From NCBI GenBank assembly GCA_030628975.1, contig DAOVPZ010000005.1, positions 1-17,546 on the forward strand: a stretch of DNA of 17,546 bases. The letters are read 5' to 3'. This DNA is from Candidatus Cloacimonadota bacterium (GTDB lineage Bacteria; Cloacimonadota; Cloacimonadia; JGIOTU-2). The notes below the pieces were generated by a model. The model saw nothing but the letters and a program-made list of their open reading frames with translations. It did no database searches and was not told the DNA's origin. The first letter of the stretch is position 1, and each line of letters starts with the position of its first letter. Made by a program: the position numbers and the translations under genes. Below, piece by piece: positions 1 through 5,826 of the stretch.

Positions 1-537
1 TACTCAAGAGATGCAACTTGTTACTCAATCGGAAATTATACTGAAAGAGAATATTACCATATTATAACCAATTCTGATGGTGACTCTGTCATAACTGAAG
101 AAGATGCAGAACAGACTTTTAATACCAGTGATTTTCCTGATGGTGCTTATATCCTTGAAGTAATTGCAAAAGATGCCTCTATGAATGAAACTTCAGCATC
201 TATGATAATAGAGTTTTATAATACTGGTGTTGATGAATCATATATTCAAACTTATTCAGAATGTATACTTTTTCAGAATTATCCAAATCCATTTGGCGCT
301 TCAACCACGATTTCTTTTTTAAACACAAAGCCCACAGAGACCACAAAGGTAAAAATTTATAATTTAAAAGGGCAACTGGTTAGACAATTCAAACTGCAAA
401 AGGGAAAAGGCAAAAATTATATTGAGTGGGATGGAAATGATGAAAATGGCAAACCAGTTCCAAGTGGAATATATCTTTACAAATTAGAGCTTGACGGAAA
501 AACTATTGAAACAAAAAAATGTTTGTTAATGAGATAA
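1..537 (+). CDS. Secreted protein with C-terminal T9SS-type sorting domain (3' part only)
   Basis: The reading frame is open from the left edge, so the start and most of the protein lie outside; 178 codons remain before the TAA at 535-537. An ATG at 181 lies inside a continuous domain and has no clear ribosome-binding site, so it is not the real start. Residues about 20-75 look like a small beta-sandwich repeat (FPDGAYILEVIAKD is typical of Ig/Fn3-like modules in front of sorting domains). Residues 94-178 form a FlgD-Ig/type A sorting domain: YPNPF at 94-98, IYNLKGQ near 119-125, WDGND from 143, then GKPVPSGIY and a basic tail ending in LLMR. In Bacteroidetes-type bacteria such tails direct proteins through the type IX secretion system, and the tail is removed at the cell surface. 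The enzymatic or structural role of the missing N-terminal part cannot be judged. Gene 558-2081 follows 20 nt downstream. Confidence 0.85.
   Translation, partial: YSRDATCYSIGNYTEREYYHIITNSDGDSVITEEDAEQTFNTSDFPDGAYILEVIAKDASMNETSASMIIEFYNTGVDESYIQTYSECILFQNYPNPFGASTTISFLNTKPTETTKVKIYNLKGQLVRQFKLQKGKGKNYIEWDGNDENGKPVPSGIYLYKLELDGKTIETKKCLLMR
427..467 (+). repeat. Sorting-domain DNA repeat, copy 1 (partner 1971-2011)
   Basis: These 41 bases encode WDGNDENGKPVPSG in the first sorting domain. They match 1971-2011 at 38 of 41 positions by my alignment, including an unbroken 17-base and an unbroken 13-base run. Flanking parts of the two domains are much more diverged at DNA level. This points to recent duplication or gene conversion, or to strong selection on this loop. 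Confidence 0.75.
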
Positions 538-557
538 ATTATTTAAAGGGGATTAAT

Positions 558-2081
558 ATGTTGAAGAAATTTATTATTGCTTTATTTTTTCTATTTTCTT
601 TGTATACGATTTCCCTAGCACAGGTTACTTTTGATTTAGATTTTACCTTTTCAAAAATTGATCAAGAAGATGAATTAGTAAGTTTGCAATTATTAGATTA
701 TAATGATGATGGGAACGATGAAATTATTGCTGGGTTTTCAAACGAAGAAAATGATGAATGGAGAATTGTATGTTATTCACAAACAGGTGATACCTTAGAA
801 ACATATTCTCAGGAATATCAGAATAATGAATATCTTAGAAAAGCCTATTTGTATAAATATGCTACTTCTAATAATTATCTAATTACCACATTAAATTCTG
901 ATTACAGTGCGAATTTGCTGTTAAAAATTTATAATTTTGAAAGTTCTACTCTAATTGATTCTTGTATAATTATAATTTCAGGATTGGCTTGTTTTGAAAA
1001 GGTTTATTTTATAAAACCATTGATTTTCAATGACTCTCTTATAATATATGTTGGAACTAGCATTTTTTATGGAGGTGTTGTCGAAACAGAAGTATCAAAA
1101 ATCTATAAATTTCTATTCAATAATTATAGTTTATCTTTCCTAGAATCGATTGATGGGTGTGGTGCAGATCTTAGAAATTATGATTCATTTGATTCCCTTA
1201 TTTCTTTAAATAAATATAGTGTTTGGAGTGTAGGAGCGTGGCCAGAGGGAATCAGAAGTTACTCAATTAAATTACTTACTCATGAATACACAAGTTCAGT
1301 TAATCAAGTTTACTATACAAGTGGCAGTTGTGTATACCAAGAACCTACAGTTTATTACGACTATCCCAGCAATTTTCGTATTTTAACCAATAATGACGAT
1401 TTTTATTCAGATTATGGTATGATGATTTATTTTAGGCAAAATGATTCTGACTATGGAATACGAAATAATTTTAAATGCTTCTGCTCTGATTTTTCTGCCA
1501 CTTGCTGGACAAAACATGATACTCAAATAGGATCAAATAATATTATTTCATCAACCTGTGTATTAACAAATTTAGGCAATTATTTTGTGATGTACTTTAG
1601 AGAAAATCAGTTAGAAATCCGCGATAGAATAACTGGAAATATAGTTCACAGTGATTCCTCTTCAATTAATCCATTTACTATCAAACAAACTTCTGACGAT
1701 GAATTATTATTCTTTGTAGATACCGGAAATGAGTATGAAGTATATACAGTAAATGATATTTATCTTGGGATTGATGATGAAAATTCTAACATAAATAATC
1801 CTTATCAACTATCAAATTATCCCAATCCTTTTAGACTCACTACAAAAATTAAATTTACCACCGAGAACACTGAAAAAAACACCGAGATTTTAATTTATAA
1901 TATCAAAGGTCAGAAGATCAATACTTTCCAAATTCCGCAATCCACAATCCAAAATCAGCATTATACAGTTTGGGATGGAAATGATGAGAAGGGCAAACCA
2001 GTTCAAAGTGGTGTTTATTTTTATATATTAGAAATTGACAGCCATGTTATAGATTGTAATAAATTGGTTATATTAAGATAA
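558..2081 (+). CDS. Secreted Cys-containing protein with C-terminal T9SS-type sorting domain
   Basis: This is a 507-aa secreted protein of unknown function. I chose the ATG at 558 over an in-frame ATG at 519: it follows AAAGGGG (545-551), avoids overlapping the previous gene, and puts a signal peptide exactly at the N-terminus (MLKK, then a hydrophobic run, then SLAQ, cleavage near residue 21-22). Residues 47-55 (DYNDDGNDE) resemble the Asp-rich calcium loop of VCBS/FG-GAP repeats, suggesting a beta-propeller-like N-terminal region; I could not make out further clear repeats. About ten cysteines are spread over the mature part, including CFCSDFSATC near the middle, so disulfides are possible. 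The last ~90 residues are a sorting domain: YPNPF at 421-425, IYNIKGQ, WDGND from 472, GKPVQSGVY, and a final ILR. The body is not recognisable as a known enzyme. The domain resembles that of the preceding gene, and the two are probably co-transcribed. Confidence 0.85.
   Translation: MLKKFIIALFFLFSLYTISLAQVTFDLDFTFSKIDQEDELVSLQLLDYNDDGNDEIIAGFSNEENDEWRIVCYSQTGDTLETYSQEYQNNEYLRKAYLYKYATSNNYLITTLNSDYSANLLLKIYNFESSTLIDSCIIIISGLACFEKVYFIKPLIFNDSLIIYVGTSIFYGGVVETEVSKIYKFLFNNYSLSFLESIDGCGADLRNYDSFDSLISLNKYSVWSVGAWPEGIRSYSIKLLTHEYTSSVNQVYYTSGSCVYQEPTVYYDYPSNFRILTNNDDFYSDYGMMIYFRQNDSDYGIRNNFKCFCSDFSATCWTKHDTQIGSNNIISSTCVLTNLGNYFVMYFRENQLEIRDRITGNIVHSDSSSINPFTIKQTSDDELLFFVDTGNEYEVYTVNDIYLGIDDENSNINNPYQLSNYPNPFRLTTKIKFTTENTEKNTEILIYNIKGQKINTFQIPQSTIQNQHYTVWDGNDEKGKPVQSGVYFYILEIDSHVIDCNKLVILR
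1971..2011 (+). repeat. Sorting-domain DNA repeat, copy 2 (partner 427-467)
   Basis: This is the second copy of the 41-base match described at 427-467; it encodes WDGNDEKGKPVQSG in the sorting domain of the 507-aa protein. The three mismatches change Asn to Lys (two bases) and Pro to Gln (one base). Similarity falls off on both sides. Confidence 0.75.
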
Positions 2082-2092
2082 AATAAATTTTT

Positions 2093-2107
2093 AAGAGGTA
2101 AGACATT
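2093..2107 (+). promoter_or_regulatory. Ribosome-binding site and probable ATT start codon of hflX
   Basis: AAGAGG at 2093-2098 is followed after 6 nt by ATT at 2105-2107, which begins an in-frame sequence (IFNTETKTEKAILVGLQ) matching the usual HflX N-terminus. The in-frame stop TAA at 2099-2101 lies between this site and the previous gene, and no ATG, GTG or TTG occurs in frame between 2102 and 2206. ATT is a rare start codon, best known from infC. A base error that turned ATG into ATT cannot be excluded. Confidence 0.55.
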
Positions 2108-3457
2108 TTCAATACCGAAACAAAAACTGAAAAAGCAATTTTAGTTGGACTGCAAACAGAAGACAAATCCAATTATGATGTCGAGGAATCTCTTCAGGAA
2201 TTATCTTTGCTTACTGAAACCTCAAATGTTGAAGTTGTTGGAGTTGAAAAACAAGCAAGACCTCATCCGCACTCAGCATATTATATTGGCTCTGGGAAAG
2301 CAAAAAGTGTAGCTCAACTTGCAAAAAATAAGCAAGCTAATGTTATAATTTTTGATGACAACCTAACACCGTCTCAAGATAAAAATCTATCAAAAATCAT
2401 AAATCTAAAAATTATTGACCGCACTCAATTAATCTTAGATATATTTGCTCAACATGCAAAAACTAGACAAAGTAAGCTTCAGGTTGAACTAGCACAACTT
2501 GAGTATAATCTCTCCAGACTGAAAGGAAAATGGCCTCATCTATCCAGAATTGAAGGCGGAATTGGCTTTCGCGGTCCAGGAGAAAAACAATTAGAGGTTG
2601 ACCGAAGACGAATTGATGATAGAATTTCTTTACTTAAATCTAAACTTAAGTTTGTTGAAAAAACTACTGAAATCAAAAGAAAAAAACGCAGAAACTTATT
2701 CTCAGTTGGAATTGTAGGATACACTAATGCTGGCAAGACAACAATTCTGAATAAATTAACATCATCTAACATTTACACAGCTAATAAATTATTCGTTACT
2801 TTAGACACAACTACAAAAGCCAAGAAGTTGTCTTCTAAAGATAAAATTGTTATTTCTGATACTATTGGTTTTATTAGAAAACTCCCTCCATATCTTGTTT
2901 CTTCTTTTCATGCAACTTTGCAAGAAGTAATTAATGCTGATTTACTTCTTCATATAATTGATATTTCACATCCAAAATTATATGAATATATGGAAACTGT
3001 TTTTACAACCCTGAAAATAATTGGTGCTGAAGATAATAATATGTTGCTTGTTTTTAACAAAATTGATTTATTAACTAAATATCAGTTCCTGTTTATAAAG
3101 AAAAAATTAAAAATGGATTTCCCAAATTCTGTATTTGTTTCAGCTAAGTTTGGGAACAACTTTGAAGATATTGAAAAATCAATTATTCAGATTTTATCAA
3201 AAGGAAAACGAAAAATCAATTTAAAAATTCCAAATAGTGAGCAAAAATTAATCTCGTTTTTATATGATAATACTGAAATTTTACATAAAAGGTATAATAA
3301 TAATTTTACAAGATTTTATGTTAGATTACCGTATACTCTTTATTCTCAAAAGTTTGATCTGTTCAGAAAATATGAAATTAAAACCAAGAGAATGGCTGGA
3401 AGAAGAGAAGTAAATCGACATAAACAAAAAAGCATCCACCAAATGGCAGATGCCTAA
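2105..3457 (+). CDS. hflX: HflX, ribosome-associated GTPase
   Basis: HflX is a cytoplasmic GTPase of the Obg/Era-like TRAFAC group that binds the 50S subunit and splits or rescues stalled and stress-damaged ribosomes. From the ATT start the protein is 450 aa. The N-terminal HflX domain shows YIGSGKAKSV and the diagnostic GGIGFRGPGEKQLE (151-164), preceded by a helical linker (AQLEYNLSRLKGKWPHL). The G domain is complete: G1 GIVGYTNAGKT (202-212), G2 TLDTTT, G3 DTIGF (252-256), G4 NKID (318-321), G5 SAK (346-348). The C-terminal ~90 residues correspond to the short HflX tail. A TTG at 2207 would give a shorter protein (416 aa) but would delete the conserved KAILVGLQ strand and the ESLQELSLL helix, so I reject it. 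It lies 23 nt after the secreted-protein gene and converges on dnaN. Confidence 0.92.
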   Translation: MFNTETKTEKAILVGLQTEDKSNYDVEESLQELSLLTETSNVEVVGVEKQARPHPHSAYYIGSGKAKSVAQLAKNKQANVIIFDDNLTPSQDKNLSKIINLKIIDRTQLILDIFAQHAKTRQSKLQVELAQLEYNLSRLKGKWPHLSRIEGGIGFRGPGEKQLEVDRRRIDDRISLLKSKLKFVEKTTEIKRKKRRNLFSVGIVGYTNAGKTTILNKLTSSNIYTANKLFVTLDTTTKAKKLSSKDKIVISDTIGFIRKLPPYLVSSFHATLQEVINADLLLHIIDISHPKLYEYMETVFTTLKIIGAEDNNMLLVFNKIDLLTKYQFLFIKKKLKMDFPNSVFVSAKFGNNFEDIEKSIIQILSKGKRKINLKIPNSEQKLISFLYDNTEILHKRYNNNFTRFYVRLPYTLYSQKFDLFRKYEIKTKRMAGRREVNRHKQKSIHQMADA

Positions 3458-3481
3458 CAAAATTCTATATACAACTATTAT

Positions 3482-4609
3482 TTATTCTGCAGATAATCTT
3501 AAAGGCATTAGGAGGAAAAAATTCAGTTCATCTTCTGGATATTCTGTATTGAAAAATAATGCTGGGTCTAAACTATTCTCAAATTTAATTTGAACTTTTT
3601 CACTATCAATAAGATTTAAAATTTCTAACAAATACTTGTAATTAAATCCAATCTGGAAATTATCTAATTCGGGTAATTCCTCACTAATTTCTAAAATTTC
3701 ATCTGCGGAACCTCTTTCAACATCTTCTGAAGATATTTTTAATTGATTCTTTGAGAAATTAAACATCACAGTAAAAGTATCTTCAGAAGCAAGTAAAGAA
3801 ACACGATGAACTGCATTTATCAACGGTTCTAAGTCTATTTCAACAATTTTGGAATTATCATAAGGGATGACAGCTTCATAATCAGGATAATTAGCTTCAA
3901 TTAAACGAGAATAAATTTTATATGAACTATAATCAAAGCTAATTGCACTTTCTTCTGGAAGTATTCTCAAATTAGGGATTTCATCACTGATAATTCTTCT
4001 CACAAGATTCAGCCCCTTAGTAGGTATAATTATATTTGTCTTCTCAAAATTTAATGGTAGTTTGGTTTCATATTTTCCTAATCTTTTACCATCAGTAGCT
4101 ACCATTTTCTGTAGATTGTTGTCTAATTCCCAAAGTAAGCCAGAAAATGCTGGACGACCGAATTGGTCAGAAACAGCAAAAGAAGTTCTTTCTACCATCT
4201 TAGAGAAGAGTCCAGCACTAATAATAAAGCTATTTTCCCAATTTCTATCAGGAATTTCTGGAAAATCTTCCGGATCTGCACAGATCAAACTGAAGTCACT
4301 CTTAAGGCATTTTATCTTGCATCTATTACCTTTTACAGAGAAGTGAATTTCATCCTCAGGGAGAAATCTAATGATTTCAGTTATATTTTTTGCAGGAATT
4401 GCAGTTTTTCCACCCTCTTTTACCTGACATTCTACTTCAGTAACAGCAGAAACTTCCAGGTCTGTGGAGGCTAATCTAACAATATTGGTTTTTTCGTCTG
4501 CTTCTATTAATATGTTTGTAAGAATTGGAAGTGGATTCCGAATTGGAACAATGCTATGTATAAATTGTATTTTATTTATGATTTGATTTCTTTCAACTGA
4601 AAATTTCAT
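3482..4609 (-). CDS. dnaN: DNA polymerase III beta subunit (sliding clamp)
   Basis: The beta clamp forms a ring-shaped dimer around DNA, tethers the replicative polymerase and binds many repair and replication partners. At 375 aa the length is normal for the family (E. coli 366). Family features are clear: MKFSVERNQIINKIQFIHSIVP at the start, the NPLPILTNILIEA segment, LASTDLEVSA, the ADPEDFPEIP linker, ATDGKRL in the second domain, and the C-terminal MPLRL, equivalent to the MPMRL end of E. coli DnaN that lines the partner-binding pocket. The ATG at 4609 is preceded by AGGG with 6 nt spacing. It lies downstream of hup, behind a hairpin terminator that leaves only 24 nt before the start codon. 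It is not next to dnaA, recF or gyrB in this window, unlike the classic origin-proximal order. It converges with hflX with a 24-bp gap and no obvious terminator. Confidence 0.97.
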   Translation of the reverse strand: MKFSVERNQIINKIQFIHSIVPIRNPLPILTNILIEADEKTNIVRLASTDLEVSAVTEVECQVKEGGKTAIPAKNITEIIRFLPEDEIHFSVKGNRCKIKCLKSDFSLICADPEDFPEIPDRNWENSFIISAGLFSKMVERTSFAVSDQFGRPAFSGLLWELDNNLQKMVATDGKRLGKYETKLPLNFEKTNIIIPTKGLNLVRRIISDEIPNLRILPEESAISFDYSSYKIYSRLIEANYPDYEAVIPYDNSKIVEIDLEPLINAVHRVSLLASEDTFTVMFNFSKNQLKISSEDVERGSADEILEISEELPELDNFQIGFNYKYLLEILNLIDSEKVQIKFENSLDPALFFNTEYPEDELNFFLLMPLRLSAE

Positions 4610-4628
4610 TTTAAACCCTAACTTTTCT

Positions 4629-4634
4629 TGTATA
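4629..4634 (-). promoter_or_regulatory. Possible -10 box for dnaN overlapping the hup terminator
   Basis: On the minus strand TATACA occurs directly after the terminator T run, 19 nt upstream of the dnaN ATG. It is the only -10-like hexamer in the 24 nt available. A good -35 is not visible, because the expected place lies inside the terminator hairpin. If used, it would give a leader of about 12 nt. This is weak evidence. Confidence 0.3.
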
Positions 4635-4668
4635 AAAAAAGCAAGGAGAATTTCCCCTTGCTTTTTTT
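4634..4668 (-). terminator. Intrinsic terminator of hup (symmetrical, could act both ways)
   Basis: There is a perfect 13-bp inverted repeat: seven A then GCAAGG at 4634-4646, and CCTTGC then seven T at 4656-4668, with a 9-nt loop that can pair further through a G-U and a G-C. On the minus strand the GC-containing stem is followed by a T run, and it starts 12 nt past the hup stop codon. The same structure read on the plus strand also ends in a T run. It sits directly in front of dnaN, so it may also limit transcription entering dnaN. Confidence 0.88.
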
Positions 4669-4680
4669 ATTAAAATAATG

Positions 4681-4953
4681 TTACTTTACAGCTAACTTCA
4701 ATTTTTTGCCGGGTTTAAATTTAGGTACTTTTGTAGCTGGAATATTAATTCTGGCACCAGTGGCTGGATTCACACCAGTACGTGCTGCTCTTTTTACAAC
4801 ACTAAAAGTACCAAAACCAACAAGTGTTACCTTTTCACCCTTTTCTAAACTCAGTTTAATGCTATCAAGAACTGTATTGATTGCATCACCAGATTTCTTT
4901 TTGGAAATGTCAATTTCCATAGCAATTTTTTCAATCAAGTCTTGCTTAGTCAT
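4681..4953 (-). CDS. hup: HU-family nucleoid DNA-binding protein
   Basis: This small basic protein dimerises, bends DNA and compacts the nucleoid. The ATG at 4953 gives 90 aa, exactly the usual HU length, and is preceded by GGAGG with 5 nt spacing. A TTG four codons upstream would place the Shine-Dalgarno sequence inside the gene and is rejected. Two N-terminal helices (MTKQDLIEKIAMEI and the GDAINTVLDSIKLSLEKG region) are followed by the HU signature GFGTFSVVKRAARTG. The beta-arm carries GVNPATGARINIPA, with the conserved NP that intercalates in the minor groove, and the protein ends in KFKPGKKLK. It could be an IHF-like paralogue, but sequence and length fit HU best. It lies 96 nt downstream of lpxA, with its own candidate promoter, and is closed by the terminator at 4634-4668. 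Confidence 0.95.
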   Translation of the reverse strand: MTKQDLIEKIAMEIDISKKKSGDAINTVLDSIKLSLEKGEKVTLVGFGTFSVVKRAARTGVNPATGARINIPATKVPKFKPGKKLKLAVK

Positions 4954-4992
4954 ACGATCCTCCAAGATTTTTTTTGTGGGGCTTTAACTCGT

Positions 4993-5023
4993 CATATACT
5001 TGGTTTAAATCAATATATGTCAA
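4993..5023 (-). promoter_or_regulatory. Candidate sigma70-type promoter for hup
   Basis: On the minus strand a perfect TTGACA (5018-5023) lies upstream of TATATG (4993-4998), with a 19-nt spacer. A 17-nt spacing would give the poorer AGTATA. The site lies between the lpxA stop and the hup Shine-Dalgarno sequence, giving a leader of about 35 nt. The -35 is perfect but the spacer is longer than ideal. Confidence 0.42.
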
Positions 5024-5049
5024 ATTTTTTCTAAATTTTTATCATTTTA

Positions 5050-5826
5050 TTATTTAGCAATACCCCGTTCAGAGTTTTTCACAAACTCTAAAAAATGCAC
5101 AACTTCATCAATCATCTCTATCTCATCTTTAATCTTATTGACTGCCTGAGTGGTATTTAGATGCGAATTATAGAATATTTTATAAAGCTTCTTTAAAATA
5201 GATCTTGTCTTTTCAGGGAAATTATTTCTTATTAATCCAACTGAATTCAGTTCAAACGATTTATAAGGAATTCCAGTGCCTTTTGTATAAGGGGCAACAT
5301 CTTGAGCAATTCTTGAAAATCCACCAATGAAAGCATAGCATCCAATTTTCACAAATTGATGAACTGGTGTCATCCCACCTATTGAAACATTATTTTCAAT
5401 AAGAATATGTCCTCCAAGATTAACACAGTTTGCTAATATAACATTATTTCCTATATGACAATCATGAGCTATATGAGAATATGTCATCAACAAACAATTC
5501 TTACCAATTTTTGTTGGATGATCCACACTTGTTGAGCGATTTATTGTTACAAATTCTCTAATTGTAGTTCCGTCACCAATAATTACTTCTGAATTTTCCC
5601 CTTTATATTTTAAGTCTTGTGGAATTGTTCCAATCACAGCAGAATGGAAAATTCGACAATTATTACCAATAGATGTCCTGCCATCAATAAGAACATTCGA
5701 AGCGATTATCACTCCTTTTCCAATTTTCACTTCCGGTCCAATAATGGAATATGGTCCAACAACTACATCACTTTCTATTTCGGCATTTTTATCCACAATT
5801 GCAGTTGGATGAATTTTATTTTTCAT
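5050..5826 (-). CDS. lpxA: UDP-N-acetylglucosamine O-acyltransferase LpxA
   Basis: LpxA catalyses the first step of lipid A synthesis: transfer of a 3-hydroxyacyl chain from acyl carrier protein to O-3 of UDP-GlcNAc, in the cytoplasm. The 258 residues (E. coli 262) form a left-handed beta-helix of hexapeptide repeats (IGPEVKIGKGVIIASNVLI and many similar) plus a C-terminal helical domain ending FVKNSERGIAK. Diagnostic motifs are IPQDLKYKGE (68-77), IREFVTINR (89-97) and SHIAHDCHIGNN, in which His121 matches the catalytic His125 of E. coli. Gly169 in IGGFSR aligns with E. coli Gly173, the acyl-chain ruler. A Gly there goes with a long (C14 or longer) chain, whereas Met in Pseudomonas gives C10. 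Its ATG overlaps the lpxC-fabZ stop as ATGA, implying translational coupling. Confidence 0.97.
   Translation of the reverse strand: MKNKIHPTAIVDKNAEIESDVVVGPYSIIGPEVKIGKGVIIASNVLIDGRTSIGNNCRIFHSAVIGTIPQDLKYKGENSEVIIGDGTTIREFVTINRSTSVDHPTKIGKNCLLMTYSHIAHDCHIGNNVILANCVNLGGHILIENNVSIGGMTPVHQFVKIGCYAFIGGFSRIAQDVAPYTKGTGIPYKSFELNSVGLIRNNFPEKTRSILKKLYKIFYNSHLNTTQAVNKIKDEIEMIDEVVHFLEFVKNSERGIAK

Noticed and set aside
519..557. An earlier ATG at 519 for the 507-aa secreted protein
   Set aside because: It would overlap the preceding gene and put 13 charged or polar residues before the signal peptide; the ATG at 558 has AAAGGGG upstream and begins exactly at the signal peptide.
2207..2209. TTG as start of hflX
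   Set aside because: It removes the conserved first strand and helix of HflX and has no Shine-Dalgarno sequence; ATT 2105 has both context and homology.
3424..3455. Weak GCATC / GATGC hairpin at the end of hflX
   Set aside because: The stem is interrupted by mismatches, lies inside the coding sequence and lacks a T run, so it is not a convincing terminator.
4062..4474. Plus-strand open frames across dnaN, and similar opposite-strand frames across lpxC-fabZ, bamA, the tamB-like gene and the permease
   Set aside because: They are antisense shadows of strongly supported genes, without ribosome-binding sites or recognisable domains.
4954..4965. TTG at 4963-4965 as start of hup
   Set aside because: The GGAGG ribosome-binding site would then lie inside the gene; ATG 4953 yields the canonical 90-aa HU.
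5789..5797. TTATCCACA, a perfect DnaA-box match
   Set aside because: It is a single copy inside the lpxA coding sequence, where it encodes the conserved VDK region; no cluster of boxes or AT-rich unwinding element accompanies it, so it is not evidence of an origin.
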